In this document: in pieces, positions 41,401-49,762 of the stretch
How positions within the stretch are numbered: the first letter of the stretch is position 1
Layout: each line of letters opens with the position of its first letter
Assembly (NCBI GenBank): GCA_015075185.1
Contig: JABTUW010000003.1
Coordinates: 620,001 to 684,000 of the forward strand
DNA length: 64,000 nucleotides
Reading direction: 5' to 3'
Source of the DNA: Anaerolineales bacterium
GTDB lineage: Bacteria; Chloroflexota; Anaerolineae; 4572-78; J111
Program-made: the position numbers and the translations under genes
The notes under the pieces: generated by a model
Told to the model about the DNA's origin: nothing
Databases searched by the model: none
What the model saw: only the letters and a program-made list of their open reading frames with translations

Positions 41401-43095
41401 ACAAGTACAACTTGGGTCGGAACAACAACCTGACCCGTTCTTTGCTTCCTCATTACCCCGCTTCACCTGCCCCCGAATGGGGGTCGCCTCTTCGCCTCCT
41501 CGCGTCCCTACATCCCCCTTAAAGCTGATCGGCACGGTGATGATCCGACCATCAAACTCCGGCAGAGCGACGTTCATCGCCACGTCGAGCGGACGCAGGC
41601 CGCGCTGGCTGAGCCGCCACTCTTCCTCACTCATACTACTGCTGATCGCTTGCAGCACCGGCACGCCGAGGGTTTCCAGCGCCTCCACGTTCCAGCCCGC
41701 GCTGGTCGGTCCATCGGGATTGACGCCGCCCATGGCGAAGGAGATGGTAGAGATGACAACATCTACCAGAAGGTGGCCGTCATTGTTGTAGAAATATTGA
41801 AAGGCGGCAGGAGACGAGGACTCGTGAGGCGAGGAGAGGGATAAATCCTCGCCGCCTCGCCTCTGCCCCTCCTCGCCTCTTTCTTTGAGCGAGGTGGTGA
41901 AAACCGGCAAAGCCTGCCCGCCGTTAGCTTCGATGGCCTCAACGAGCGCGTCAATAAAATCGGTATTGCCGCTGAGCCAATGGCTGCGGTAGAAGAGGAT
42001 GCCGATGGTGGGAGAAGAGAGAGGATGGTGGATGGAGGATAGTGGATAGTGAGTTTGTATTTGATCCCTCTCTATCTTCCTTCTACTATCTGCTGTCTTT
42101 TTATATACGCCATGCCTCGGCTGCTCGGCCGGCTGATCGAAGCCCCAGCCGCCGGCCAGCAGGTGATCGGCCAGAAAGTAGAGCATCTGGCGCATGTTGT
42201 CCACCCCGCCAAAGTGCAGGTATTGGTAAACGTCGTGAATGACTGGAACCGGGACATTGCTGTGGGCGGTCAACTCCGGGTCAAGGCCCTCCGTGCCGGG
42301 AACGCAAATAAGGTCTTTACCCAGGCGATGGGCGACCTGAACCAGCCGGTCGAAGCCATGCATAAACCCCTGCCGTCCGCCCAATGAGCGCAGCACAATC
42401 ACCTGGGCGACGGGCAGTTCGGTGCGAATAAACTCCTCCACATGAGCGGTTGTGGGCAAGGTGCTCAGATTAAGGCCGCGGACTTCGGGAAAATCAGGCG
42501 GCAAATCGGCGACCGCCCGGCTGAGGGTCAAGAGATCGGTGTCGGCGTGGGTGAGAAAGAGGATTTGGGACTCATGCAGCGCCAGGATCGTCTCCTCTTG
42601 AGGCGAGGAAGCGAGGTCGCGAGGTCGCGAGGAAAATTTTGCCTCCTCGCCTCCTCGCCTCTTCGTCTCTTCACCCCCATCCCAGGCAAAGCCATTGAAA
42701 ACATGGTTAGCCAGCGCCGGCGGCGGCGGTAAGTAACGGTCGGCGGTTAGCATAGCCTCAATGTAATCAAAGATCGCCAGGATCAGCCGGTCAGAGTTGA
42801 CGGAGTGGAACCAGATGGGCCGGCCGTCGAAAAGCAGCAGGGCGACATTGGCCAGGGCGCACGGCCCCAAACAACCGGCGTGGTTGAGATGAACCCGGTT
42901 GCGCAGCTTGCGCCGTTCCCATTCGGTGTAGTACAGATCGTGGGGCACCGGGGCAAAGCCGCGTTCGGTGTGGCCGCAGCAGCAGCCGTTTTCGCAGACA
43001 AAAAGCTGCCCGCGGTTGCGGGGGACATTGATCGGTTTGCCGTCGGGCCGGACGACATGGTTCCGCTCCCGGCGAGAAGATTTGGGGTCTGACAT
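38404..43095 (-). CDS. cobN: CobN-type cobaltochelatase with N-terminal 2Fe-2S domain and in-frame repeat insertions
   Basis: The 1563-residue protein starts with a thioredoxin-like 2Fe-2S domain (about 25-110, CENGCCCGHTERG and HLNHAGCLGPCAL), then the CobN/BchH metal-chelatase body with VVISTISFAMGG, MVHMGKHGTLEWLPGKG and YFGDNSNPERAEVRTL. CobN inserts cobalt into the corrin ring using ATP with CobS/CobT-like partners, none of which is here. Family members are usually about 1250-1300 residues. The excess comes from the Fe-S domain and at least seven low-complexity insertions, near residues 140-167, 327-365, 400-430, 528-580, 718-733, 1015-1037 and 1088-1110. The frame stays open throughout. 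It is the last gene of the operon. Confidence 0.92.
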   Translation of the reverse strand: MSDPKSSRRERNHVVRPDGKPINVPRNRGQLFVCENGCCCGHTERGFAPVPHDLYYTEWERRKLRNRVHLNHAGCLGPCALANVALLLFDGRPIWFHSVNSDRLILAIFDYIEAMLTADRYLPPPPALANHVFNGFAWDGGEETKRRGGEEAKFSSRPRDLASSPQEETILALHESQILFLTHADTDLLTLSRAVADLPPDFPEVRGLNLSTLPTTAHVEEFIRTELPVAQVIVLRSLGGRQGFMHGFDRLVQVAHRLGKDLICVPGTEGLDPELTAHSNVPVPVIHDVYQYLHFGGVDNMRQMLYFLADHLLAGGWGFDQPAEQPRHGVYKKTADSRRKIERDQIQTHYPLSSIHHPLSSPTIGILFYRSHWLSGNTDFIDALVEAIEANGGQALPVFTTSLKERGEEGQRRGGEDLSLSSPHESSSPAAFQYFYNNDGHLLVDVVISTISFAMGGVNPDGPTSAGWNVEALETLGVPVLQAISSSMSEEEWRLSQRGLRPLDVAMNVALPEFDGRIITVPISFKGDVGTRGGEEATPIRGQVKRGNEEAKNGSGCCSDPSCTCDNPSRSTLYASRYVPIPDRVEAVAKLALRFAALRRKPNADKRIVFMLTNSPGKADRIGNAVGLDTPASLMRLFERMQAAGYVIKNIPESGDALLHEVIDRCSYDVERLTESQLARAAGRVPLPTYTHWFNELTGHQQTRMQQQWQAPPGEAYVHYLTSPSGGRGEGSHIALAGLDLGNVFVALQPPRGYNMDPDAIYHTPELPPTHNYYALYKWLVTPQNEGGWGADAMVHMGKHGTLEWLPGKGVGLSLDCFPDAFLADLPLIYPFIINNPGEGAQAKRRAHAAIVDHMIPPMTSADVYGEVALLTQLVDEYYQVEQMDPAKLPLIQQQIWQLMQKANLDKDIAEMMRFVDHGDHAHEWDGSYTDDGTPLTLAEMNATDFSHLLEDIDGYLCELGSLQIRDGLHILGHIPEGEQLCSLIRALTRIPNGDIPSLRAEIAAWLGFDLDELLENRGKRLHVAGYRLQVGEIARACATQADVIELIDELSLCLLQHLEAANFATSEIDAAIASVLGIPQPNYAPHPADEMSEIPKGYDVVNRKSKIINVLTFVCQTLVPLIRRNDEEIDNLLAALDGRYIPAGPAGAPTRGMAHILPTGRNFYAVDPQAIPSQAAWRVGSQLADELIARYQAEEQEFPESVGLSIWGTSAMRTHGDDIAQCLALLGVRPVWQTESRRVVDVAVIPLAELGRPRVDVLMRISGFFRDAFPQLIELMDKAVQLVASLDEPTDQNFVRKHYLHDLAAQIAAGRNDAEAERRALFRLFGSKPGAYGAGILPLIHAQNWQDESDLAQAYVNWGGYAYGQQVYGDDAREEFKTVLSGVQVAVKNQDNREHDIFDSDDYLQYHGGMIATIRALNGRNPKSYFGDNSNPERAEVRTLQQEAHRVFRSRVVNPKWIASIQRHGYKGALELAATVDYLFGYDATAQVVEDWMYEQTAQSYALDPTMQEFFRQSNPWALQSISERLLEAAQRGMWAAPDPDTLERLRQIYLEVDGDLEGREG
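40903..40936. repeat. In-frame hairpin repeat inside cobN
   Basis: CTCACCTCT and AGAGGTGAG form a perfect 9-bp stem around a short loop, inside the coding sequence (peptide TSPSGGRGEG, about residues 720-731). Confidence 0.65.
41355..41510. repeat. Composite mini-repeat insertion inside cobN
   Basis: AGCGTAAAGCGTAGAGCGTG words, a Cys-coding stretch and GAGGCGAAGAGG-type words lie side by side and encode about 50 residues (528-580) that break the CobN fold. CCSDPSCTC within it is unusual for a spacer. Confidence 0.55.
42005..42115. repeat. Mini-repeat insertion inside cobN (GGATAGTGGATAGTG type)
   Basis: GGATGGTGGATGGAGGATAG and TATCTTCCTTCTACTATCTG words encode about 38 residues (327-365, including HYPLSSIHHPLSS). 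Confidence 0.6.
42595..42675. repeat. Mini-repeat insertion inside cobN (GAGGTCGCGAGG / CCTCCTCGCCTCCTCG)
   Basis: GCGAGGTCGCGAGGTCGCGA and GCCTCCTCGCCTCCTCGCCT lie about 15 bases apart in opposite sense. They encode a Glu/Gly/Arg-rich spacer at residues 140-167, between the Fe-S domain and the chelatase body. Confidence 0.65.
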
Positions 43096-43123
43096 AGTTG
43101 AGTTCTTTCAAAAATCGGAATAA

Positions 43124-44191
43124 TTAATATTCAATGCCCGCCTGCGCCCGGATGCCTTGCCCCTTGAGCGGATGTTTGATCTCGCGCATCTCCGTGACCA
43201 GGTCGGCGTAATCAATCAACACCTGGGGGGCATAACGGCCGGTGATAATCAAGTGCAGCATGGGCGGTTTATTCGCTTTCAGCCACTCGATTACGGCGGC
43301 GCTGTCGAGCCAGCCGTAGTGCAGGGGATAGGTGAACTCATCCAGAATAAGCAGGTTGTAGTTGCCGCTGATAATCCGCTCCTGGGCAATCTGCCAGCCG
43401 TGCCTGGCTCTGGCCTCGGTTTCGTCCATGTCGTGGCTGGTCCAGGTCCAGCCGTCGCCAGTGGAAATCCAGTCAATGCTGCCCATCTGCTCGGCTGCCT
43501 TGATCTCGCCGAAGCGGGCATTTTCGTTTTTGAGAAACTGTAGAACGCCAATTCGCATCTTGCGGCCCCAAGCCCGGGTCATCACTCCCAGCGCCGCCGT
43601 TGTTTTGCCCTTGCCGTTGCCGGTATTGACAATCACCAGCCCTTTTTTCTTTTTGGCTCGCCGCGCCGCCGTCCGAACGGCTTCGGCGGAGGGTTGGAAG
43701 GCTGGAGGATTGGAGGGTTGGGCGGTTCTGTTTGTTTCATTGACCTGCTCCTCGCCGCCTTGCTTCTTCGCCTCCTTTTCGCCTCGCGTCCTCGCGTCCT
43801 CGCGTCCTCGCTCGCCCCGCACTTCCGGGGCATAACCCGGCTCCTGTCCGGCCGGATATAAACGGTGAAAAATAAACTCCTCGACCGGCTGGCCGCCCAG
43901 AATATGTTCCTGGTAAATTCGTTCCAGCTTGGCCTCATCCATATGGTGGTACCAGATACCTTCAGGATAGACCACCACTACCGGGCCGCCGCTGCAAATG
44001 CCCAGGCAGTCGGCCATACTGCATTTGACCCGCTCCGGGTTGCTCAATTTGTTGAGGCCGTACTCCCGGTTCAACTCGCTGAAACGCCGGTGCAGCCGCT
44101 CGCCGGCTTCCGGTTCGGCGCAGTTGCCGTGGATGCAGATAAACACGTGCCGGCCATAGGCTCGTGACGACGGAGGCATTGTTTCAGACAT
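43124..44191 (-). CDS. cobO: Cob(I)alamin adenosyltransferase (CobO type) with N-terminal 2Fe-2S domain
   Basis: The 355-residue protein has a 2Fe-2S thioredoxin-like domain (about 12-110, [27 protein letters not shown]), a charged repeat-derived linker (about 120-168, [18 protein letters not shown]) and a CobO/BtuR domain (about 180-355) with the P-loop [14 protein letters not shown] (about 189-202). It transfers adenosine from ATP to cob(I)alamin or precursors. The Fe-S domain might supply electrons to reduce Co(II); this is inference. CobN carries a similar N-terminal domain. Gaps to cobN and btuD are 28 and 34 bases. Confidence 0.92.
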   Translation of the reverse strand: MSETMPPSSRAYGRHVFICIHGNCAEPEAGERLHRRFSELNREYGLNKLSNPERVKCSMADCLGICSGGPVVVVYPEGIWYHHMDEAKLERIYQEHILGGQPVEEFIFHRLYPAGQEPGYAPEVRGERGREDARTRGEKEAKKQGGEEQVNETNRTAQPSNPPAFQPSAEAVRTAARRAKKKKGLVIVNTGNGKGKTTAALGVMTRAWGRKMRIGVLQFLKNENARFGEIKAAEQMGSIDWISTGDGWTWTSHDMDETEARARHGWQIAQERIISGNYNLLILDEFTYPLHYGWLDSAAVIEWLKANKPPMLHLIITGRYAPQVLIDYADLVTEMREIKHPLKGQGIRAQAGIEY

Positions 44192-44225
44192 TCGCTTTCT
44201 CCTTTGACTGGTTTTCAGAACTCAA

Positions 44226-45005
44226 TCAAACCACGCTCAACGCCCACTGCTGATGGAATGGGTCGCGGTACAGTTGGGCCTGCACCCCAAAAACCTCTTT
44301 GAGCAGGGTGGGATTGAGCACCGCTTCGGTTGGCCCGTCGGCGTGGATGCGACCCTGGTGCAAGACCACCAGCCGCGGGCAATAACGCGCAGCCAAGGCC
44401 AGGTCGTGGATGGCGATTACCACCGCCAGATTTTGCTCAGCAGCCAGGCTGCGGACAAAGTTCAGCAGCTTGAGCTGGTGATGGATATCCAAATTGGACG
44501 AGGGTTCGTCGAGGAGCAGTATTTTGGGTTGTTGCACCAGCGCCCGGGCCACCAACACGCGTTGCCTTTCCCCGGCCGATAATTTATTCAAGGGGCGCTG
44601 CCGCAGCTCCCACAAATCGGTCTGCTGCAGCACCTGCTCCACTATCGCCACATCCTGCGGATTGTACGGGGCAAACCACCCTCGATGGGGAAAGCGCCCC
44701 AGCTTTAGGATTTGCGTCACCGTATAAGGCCAGGCCAGCTTCGATACCTGCTCAACCAAGGCGATCTGGCGGGCCATTTGGCGGGTAGAGAGATGTTGCA
44801 GGTTTTGACCGTTTAACTCAACCCACCCCGACCCGGGTTTCAGGGTTCCGTTCATCATCCGCAGCAGGGTGCTTTTGCCGACGCCGTTGGCCCCCAACAA
44901 CGCGACTATCTGCCCCGCTTTGATTTCCAGAGAGATGTTATGCAAAATGGGGTGATTGTTATAACCAAAGTCAAGTTGATGAAGCTTTAACATGCTTGGC
45001 CTCAT
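44226..45005 (-). CDS. btuD: Cobalamin/iron-complex ABC transporter ATP-binding protein
   Basis: This 259-residue ATPase has Walker A GANGVGKSTLL (about 34-44), signature LSAGERQRVLVARAL (about 141-155), Walker B ILLLDEPSSNLD (about 161-172) and the switch His in AIHDLALA. Start ATG and permease stop share ATGA, so the genes are translationally coupled. Context in the cobalamin operon points to corrinoid import rather than siderophores. Confidence 0.92.
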   Translation of the reverse strand: MRPSMLKLHQLDFGYNNHPILHNISLEIKAGQIVALLGANGVGKSTLLRMMNGTLKPGSGWVELNGQNLQHLSTRQMARQIALVEQVSKLAWPYTVTQILKLGRFPHRGWFAPYNPQDVAIVEQVLQQTDLWELRQRPLNKLSAGERQRVLVARALVQQPKILLLDEPSSNLDIHHQLKLLNFVRSLAAEQNLAVVIAIHDLALAARYCPRLVVLHQGRIHADGPTEAVLNPTLLKEVFGVQAQLYRDPFHQQWALSVV

Positions 45006-46021
45006 TCCAGAAGCGCCTGGCGGCGAGTATACAGTAGAAACAGAAAAAAGGGCGCTCCCAGCAGGGCTGTCAAAACGCCGATAGGAACCTCTACCGGCGC
45101 TAAAACCAAGCGAGCCGCGTCGTCGGCCAGGACCAGCAAAAACGCCCCCAGCAAAGCGCTGGCCGGCAGGAGACGCCGGTGAGTCGGCCCAAAGATGAGA
45201 CGGGCGGCGTGCGGCGCTATCAGTCCCACGAAACCGATAATGCCGCTGCTAGCTACCGCCGCTGCTGTGAGCAGGGCACTGCTGCCCACGATCAACAGGC
45301 GCGCCCAAGACACATTCAGCCCCATTCCCTGAGCCGTTTCCTCACCAAAGCCGAGCAAATCGAGCGGCCGGCTCAACAACAGCAGCAGCGCCCAGCCGGC
45401 CAGCATATACGGCCAGACTGCCTGCAACTGCGGCCAGCTTCGCCCGGCAAAGCCCCCCAACAGCCAGAAAAAGGTCACATTTAAGGTTTCGTCATTGAGC
45501 GTCATTAAAAATGAAACGGCGGCTGAAAAAAATGAACTCAGCGCCGTGCCGGTCAACAGCAGGGTCACAATGGGTGTGACCCCATTGTAACCGGCGACGA
45601 GATAAACCAGGGCCACTGCACCCAGCGCACCTACAAAAGCGGCCAGGGCAACCGGCCCAAAGCCGCCAAAGCTAACCTTCGAGCTAAAAAAGATAGCCAG
45701 GGTTGCTCCCAGGGCTGCCCCCGCCGAAGCTCCAATCACAAACGGGTCGGCCAGTGGGTTGCGAAATAGACCCTGAAAGGCGGCGCCGGCCATACCCAAA
45801 CTGCTCCCTACCGCTACGACCAGCAGTACCCTGGCCAGCCTGAAATTCCAGACAATGGCCTGATCCGGGCCAGCCAGCGGCTCCTGGCTGGGAAATAAAT
45901 TGGCGCTGATTACGGCCAAAACTCGCTGAGGCGGGATTGAAACCGGCCCCAGCCCTACGCTGACAATGACAGTAATGAAGAGCAAGCCCAACAACAGCAG
46001 AAAGAGCAATTTGGTTTGCAT
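45002..46021 (-). CDS. btuC: FecCD/BtuC-family permease
   Basis: The 339-residue membrane protein has about ten helices. The motifs LARVLLVVAVGSSLGMAGA, PLADPFVIGASAGAALGA and GFVGLIAPHAARLIFG are typical of the BtuC/FecCD permease family. It forms the channel for corrinoid uptake with BtuD and the binding protein encoded directly upstream (six-base gap). Confidence 0.93.
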   Translation of the reverse strand: MQTKLLFLLLLGLLFITVIVSVGLGPVSIPPQRVLAVISANLFPSQEPLAGPDQAIVWNFRLARVLLVVAVGSSLGMAGAAFQGLFRNPLADPFVIGASAGAALGATLAIFFSSKVSFGGFGPVALAAFVGALGAVALVYLVAGYNGVTPIVTLLLTGTALSSFFSAAVSFLMTLNDETLNVTFFWLLGGFAGRSWPQLQAVWPYMLAGWALLLLLSRPLDLLGFGEETAQGMGLNVSWARLLIVGSSALLTAAAVASSGIIGFVGLIAPHAARLIFGPTHRRLLPASALLGAFLLVLADDAARLVLAPVEVPIGVLTALLGAPFFLFLLYTRRQALLE

Positions 46022-46027
46022 CGCGAC

Positions 46028-47224
46028 TTACTCAACCGGCAGGTCAGGGTAGAGAGCCTTGATGATCTCCCGCAGGCCCAGGACGACCCGCGAGCTGGGG
46101 CGGGAGATGAGATCGTTACTCAGCAGGTGAATTTGTCCATTTTTGACCGCGTCAATTTCCGACCAGCCGGGCCGGACAGCCAGGGCTGACGGAGTCAAAT
46201 TCTCGCCGTTGTACTCGCTGCTCAAAATAACAGCCGGATTGCGGGCAATCACTTCCTCCGGACTGATCTCTGGAAAATCCTGCTCGATATCGGCAAAAAT
46301 GTTGCGTCCCCCAGCCAGGGTAATCAACTGGCCGATAAAGGTGTTTGGGCCGGCGGTGAGCAGTGGCTCCGACCAGACTTCGTAAAAGACGGTGGGCCGG
46401 TCACGTATCGGGATTGGCTCAATTTTGGCCCTGAGAGCCGCGATTTCCTGCTGAATCTGCAAATTCAGAACATCTGATCGGCTTTGAACATCGCAAATCT
46501 GGCCAATCCAGTCAATGGTGCGGTAGACATCGGCCAGCCCGGTCGAATTGACGGCAAATACGGTCAGGCCGTTGCCGGCTAGCGCCTCGATAACCGGCTG
46601 TTGGTGCTCGTCGTGGGCCAGTACCAAATCCGGCTCCAGAGCCAGAATAGTTTCCAGGCTGATGGTCTCAACCGTCATACCTCCAATTATTGTCTTTGCC
46701 TGTGCTTCCGGCGGAAAAGTATCATACTGAGTTACCCCAACCACCCGTTCGCCCAATCCCAGGGCAAAGAGGATTTCGGTGTTGGAGGGCAGCAGAGACA
46801 CAATCCGCTGGGGGGAGGCGGCAATCGTTACCTCGCGCCCCAGCCCATCCATGAGCGTCAAGGGGAACTCCGTCTTTTTGGGTGCTCCGGCAGGCGTTTG
46901 GCCGGCCAGAAGGGTGGGCACGTTTTCTGGGCTGGCGATGCACAATTTCCAGCCCGGCTCAACCAGGTGAGGGTTGGCAATGTAGGCAAATGAAGTATCT
47001 TCGCCATGCTTTTGATTGGTCGCCTCAACAATTGCCGGAAAAGCAGCGATGTCGCCATAATATTTGTCGGCCAGTTTGCTCAACCAATCGTCAGCCTGGA
47101 CGATGGCTTCGGTCATGCAGTCCACCGTTTGCAGGGCTGGCCGGGCCAGGGCGGCTGCCGCATCGGGCCATAGTAAAAATACAATGCTGAAAGTAAGAGC
47201 CAAGCTTGGGATCATTTTTTTCAT
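46028..47224 (-). CDS. btuF: Corrinoid-binding protein (BtuF-like) with LysM-like N-terminal domain
   Basis: The 398-residue exported protein has a signal peptide (about 1-27), then a LysM-like region (about 35-97, DDWLSKLADKYYGD and NPHLVEPGWKLCIAS), then a class III periplasmic-binding domain (about 118-398, PQRIVSLLPSNTEILFALG, VGVTQYDTFP, LALEPDLVLAHDEH). The LysM part could anchor it to the cell wall, replacing a lipid anchor. ATG overlaps the cbiB stop as ATGA. Confidence 0.88.
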   Translation of the reverse strand: MKKMIPSLALTFSIVFLLWPDAAAALARPALQTVDCMTEAIVQADDWLSKLADKYYGDIAAFPAIVEATNQKHGEDTSFAYIANPHLVEPGWKLCIASPENVPTLLAGQTPAGAPKKTEFPLTLMDGLGREVTIAASPQRIVSLLPSNTEILFALGLGERVVGVTQYDTFPPEAQAKTIIGGMTVETISLETILALEPDLVLAHDEHQQPVIEALAGNGLTVFAVNSTGLADVYRTIDWIGQICDVQSRSDVLNLQIQQEIAALRAKIEPIPIRDRPTVFYEVWSEPLLTAGPNTFIGQLITLAGGRNIFADIEQDFPEISPEEVIARNPAVILSSEYNGENLTPSALAVRPGWSEIDAVKNGQIHLLSNDLISRPSSRVVLGLREIIKALYPDLPVE

Positions 47225-48195
47225 AAAATAAATCGTCTCTTTCTGGTAAGGTCAAGCGTAACCAGTACGGCCACGAACACGCCTAATGCCGCTGCCGTAT
47301 CGGCTACTCGGACGGCGCGCCGGATGGCCTCCACTTCCAATGGTTCCTGCCCACCTTCCAATTGATAGACGCCGCGCTTGTCCAGCGTTACCCCCAACGC
47401 CCCAGCCATTGCGCTCATGGTCCAGCCGGAGTTGGGGCTGGCGGTTCGATGGTGCTGGCCCAGCATCGTGTGGGCTGCCACGTGGGCGCTCTCGCCCACC
47501 AGCCCAGCAGCAAGAACCAACAACCAGCCGGTCAAGCGGGCCGGCAGCCAGTTGAGCAGGTCGTCCAGGCGAGCCGGAAACTTGCCCAACTGCTCAAACT
47601 CCGGGGTGCGATAGCCCCACATGGCATCGGCGGTATTGATAAAGCGATAAGCCCAGGCCCCGGCCAGGCCGCCGTCGGCATAGGCCAGCAAAGGCGCGGT
47701 CAGGCTGTCAGTCAAATTCTCGGCCAGCGACTCGATGGCCGCCCCGGCTACCTCGGCGGTGCTCAAATCACTGGTGTTACGGCTGACCAGATGCCATCTC
47801 AACCGTCGCTGCGCCTCCGGCAAATCTTCTCGCTCCAACGCCTCTGCCACGCTGATGACTGCCCGGCGCAGGTTGCGGTAGGCGAAGACAGGCTTAAGGA
47901 GGAGGGAAGTAAGGAGTAAGGAGTAGGAAGTAGGCAGTATTCTTAAAGCTCTTCCTTTCATCTTTCGTCTTTCGTTAGATCGAGGACGGAAGAGGATTTG
48001 CCAGGGTAGGGCAAAAAGCAGCGTTCCTGCCAGTGTCCAGCCGGCCCCAAACCAAAAGCGGCAGCGTGAAGGCGCCAACCGGCGACCCCAATTTAGCCAC
48101 CTACCCATAAGCAGCAGTGGATGAAAGCGGTTCGGCGGATCGCCAAAAGTCAGGTCTATCATAAGGGCGAATAGAATAATAACTGCTCGTGTCAT
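47221..48195 (-). CDS. cbiB: Adenosylcobinamide-phosphate synthase
   Basis: This 324-residue membrane protein attaches aminopropanol (phosphate) to adenosylcobyric acid. DLTFGDPPNRFHPLLLMGR (about 13-31) and the late GHNxxxPxxxG-like region HHRTASPNSGWTMSAMAGALGV identify CbiB/CobD. An in-frame repeat (47,895-48,000, residues about 65-100) adds a charged then Leu/Ser-rich stretch (LPTSYSLLLTSLLL). Confidence 0.92.
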   Translation of the reverse strand: MTRAVIILFALMIDLTFGDPPNRFHPLLLMGRWLNWGRRLAPSRCRFWFGAGWTLAGTLLFALPWQILFRPRSNERRKMKGRALRILPTSYSLLLTSLLLKPVFAYRNLRRAVISVAEALEREDLPEAQRRLRWHLVSRNTSDLSTAEVAGAAIESLAENLTDSLTAPLLAYADGGLAGAWAYRFINTADAMWGYRTPEFEQLGKFPARLDDLLNWLPARLTGWLLVLAAGLVGESAHVAAHTMLGQHHRTASPNSGWTMSAMAGALGVTLDKRGVYQLEGGQEPLEVEAIRRAVRVADTAAALGVFVAVLVTLDLTRKRRFIL

Positions 48196-48234
48196 TGTTC
48201 AAGAATGAGGAATGAGGGATGAAGACGGAAAGAT
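48196..48234. repeat. Mini-repeat (GAATGAGGAATGAGGGATGA) between cobQ and cbiB
   Basis: The short gap consists of GAATGAGG/GGGATGA words followed by ATTCATCCTTCATCC, which is nearly complementary and enters the end of cobQ. The same word family occurs in cbiA at 50,862-50,900. Confidence 0.55.
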
Positions 48235-49758
48235 TCATCCTTCATCCTTTCCCCAGATGATCTGTCGCAACGCCTCTATATCCAGATGCGCCCGGACGTG
48301 GTCCGCCAGGCGGTTGTAGGCCAGGTGGCGGTCGAACGGCTGACCGCGGCCCTGCCAGCCTAAACTGGCCAGCCAGGCATGGCGCAGAGCGTCGTTATCA
48401 AACAGGCCGTGCAAGTACGTGCCCCAGACGCAGCCGCCTGCCGCTAAAGCGCCGTCGGCATGCCGGTTGTCAGGAGGGCCAATGTGACTCAGGCAGGGTA
48501 CAGCCGGGTCAAGAAGTCTGCTCCGGCCCATGTGGATTTCATAACCCCGAATAGGAGCGCCGCGCAGTGCGGCCAGGGGTCCGGTCTCGGCCTGTAAGGT
48601 GGCCTGCACCTGAACCGTGCGCTTATCCCCGGCAAAGACTGTCTCCACCGGCAGCAGCCCCAATCCCGCGGCCGCAGCGCCCGGCTCCGCTTCCACCCCA
48701 TCCGGGTCCAGCAGCGACTGCCCCAGCATCTGGTAGCCGCCACAGATACCCACCACCGCCGTGCCCTCTTGGGCCAGGGCCACAATTTGCTCAGCCAGCC
48801 CGGTCCGGCGCAGCCAGGCCAGGTCGGCCAGGGTCATTTTGCTGCCGGGCAGGATGACGGCCGCCGGTTGACCGAGGTCGTCCAGTCGCTCGACAAAGCG
48901 CACCCGGACCCCCGGCTCCGCCGCCAGCGGGTCAAAGTCATCAAAATTAGAAATACGGGGCAGGCGAATTACGGCAATATCCACCGCTTCCCACCTCCTC
49001 GCTTCCTCGCTTCCCCACTTCCCCGCTTCCTCCAACGCCACCGAATCCTCCTCTGCCACGCCAATCCCCGGCAGAAAGGGAATGACCCCTAAGGTGGGGG
49101 TGTTGAAGGCTCGCTCTTGCAGCAGCGCCAGGCCGTCGCCCAACAGGCTGACATCTCCCCTGAATTTGTTGATGACGAAGCCTTTGACAAGGGCGCGTTC
49201 CTCCGGCTCCAGCAGCACCATCGTCCCGACCAGCGCGGCGAAGACACCGCCGCGGTCAATATCCCCAACCAGCACTACCGGCGACCGGGCGTGTCGCGCG
49301 ACCCGCATATTGACAATATCGCCCTCTTTTAAATTAATTTCAGCCGGGCTGCCGGCCCCTTCGATGATCACCAGGTCAGTCCTGGCCCGCAGCCGTTCCA
49401 GGGCTGCCGTCACGTGTGGCCACAGCGTAGACTTCAGGCTCAGCCAATTGGCGGCTTCAAGGTGGGTGTGATGGCGGCCGTTCAGCACCACCTGGCTGCG
49501 CTGGTTGTCTTCGGGTTTGAGCAGAACCGGGTTCATATCTACATGAGCGGGCAGACCGGCAGCTTCAGCCTGGGCCATGGTGGCCCGGCCAATTTCGTGG
49601 CCTTCAGGCGTAACCCCGGCGTTGAGGGCCATGTTTTGCGCCTTAAAAGGAGCGACCCGGTAGCCCTCCTGGGCAAAAATGCGGCATAACGCCGTGACCA
49701 GAATTGACTTGCCGGCGTTGGAGTGAGTACCCATAATCATCAAGGTTTTAGCGGTCAT
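48235..49758 (-). CDS. cobQ: Cobyric acid synthase
   Basis: The protein is 507 residues from the ATG at 49,758, with AGGAG 11 bases upstream; a GTG four codons earlier sits too close to that site. The N-terminal dethiobiotin synthetase-like ATPase (MGTHSNAGKSILVTALCR) precedes a class I glutamine amidotransferase domain with the nucleophile in VVGICGGYQMLGQ. It amidates four side chains of adenosylcobyrinic diamide. A repeat at 48,985-49,035 inserts a short Glu/Trp-rich spacer (about residues 241-258). Confidence 0.94.
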   Translation of the reverse strand: MTAKTLMIMGTHSNAGKSILVTALCRIFAQEGYRVAPFKAQNMALNAGVTPEGHEIGRATMAQAEAAGLPAHVDMNPVLLKPEDNQRSQVVLNGRHHTHLEAANWLSLKSTLWPHVTAALERLRARTDLVIIEGAGSPAEINLKEGDIVNMRVARHARSPVVLVGDIDRGGVFAALVGTMVLLEPEERALVKGFVINKFRGDVSLLGDGLALLQERAFNTPTLGVIPFLPGIGVAEEDSVALEEAGKWGSEEARRWEAVDIAVIRLPRISNFDDFDPLAAEPGVRVRFVERLDDLGQPAAVILPGSKMTLADLAWLRRTGLAEQIVALAQEGTAVVGICGGYQMLGQSLLDPDGVEAEPGAAAAGLGLLPVETVFAGDKRTVQVQATLQAETGPLAALRGAPIRGYEIHMGRSRLLDPAVPCLSHIGPPDNRHADGALAAGGCVWGTYLHGLFDNDALRHAWLASLGWQGRGQPFDRHLAYNRLADHVRAHLDIEALRQIIWGKDEG

Positions 49759-49762
49759 CGGT

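Noticed and set aside
42000-42700. Short repeated words as a CRISPR array
   Set aside because: Units are only 6-12 bases with no unique spacers of constant length, they lie in frame within cobN, and no cas gene is in the window.
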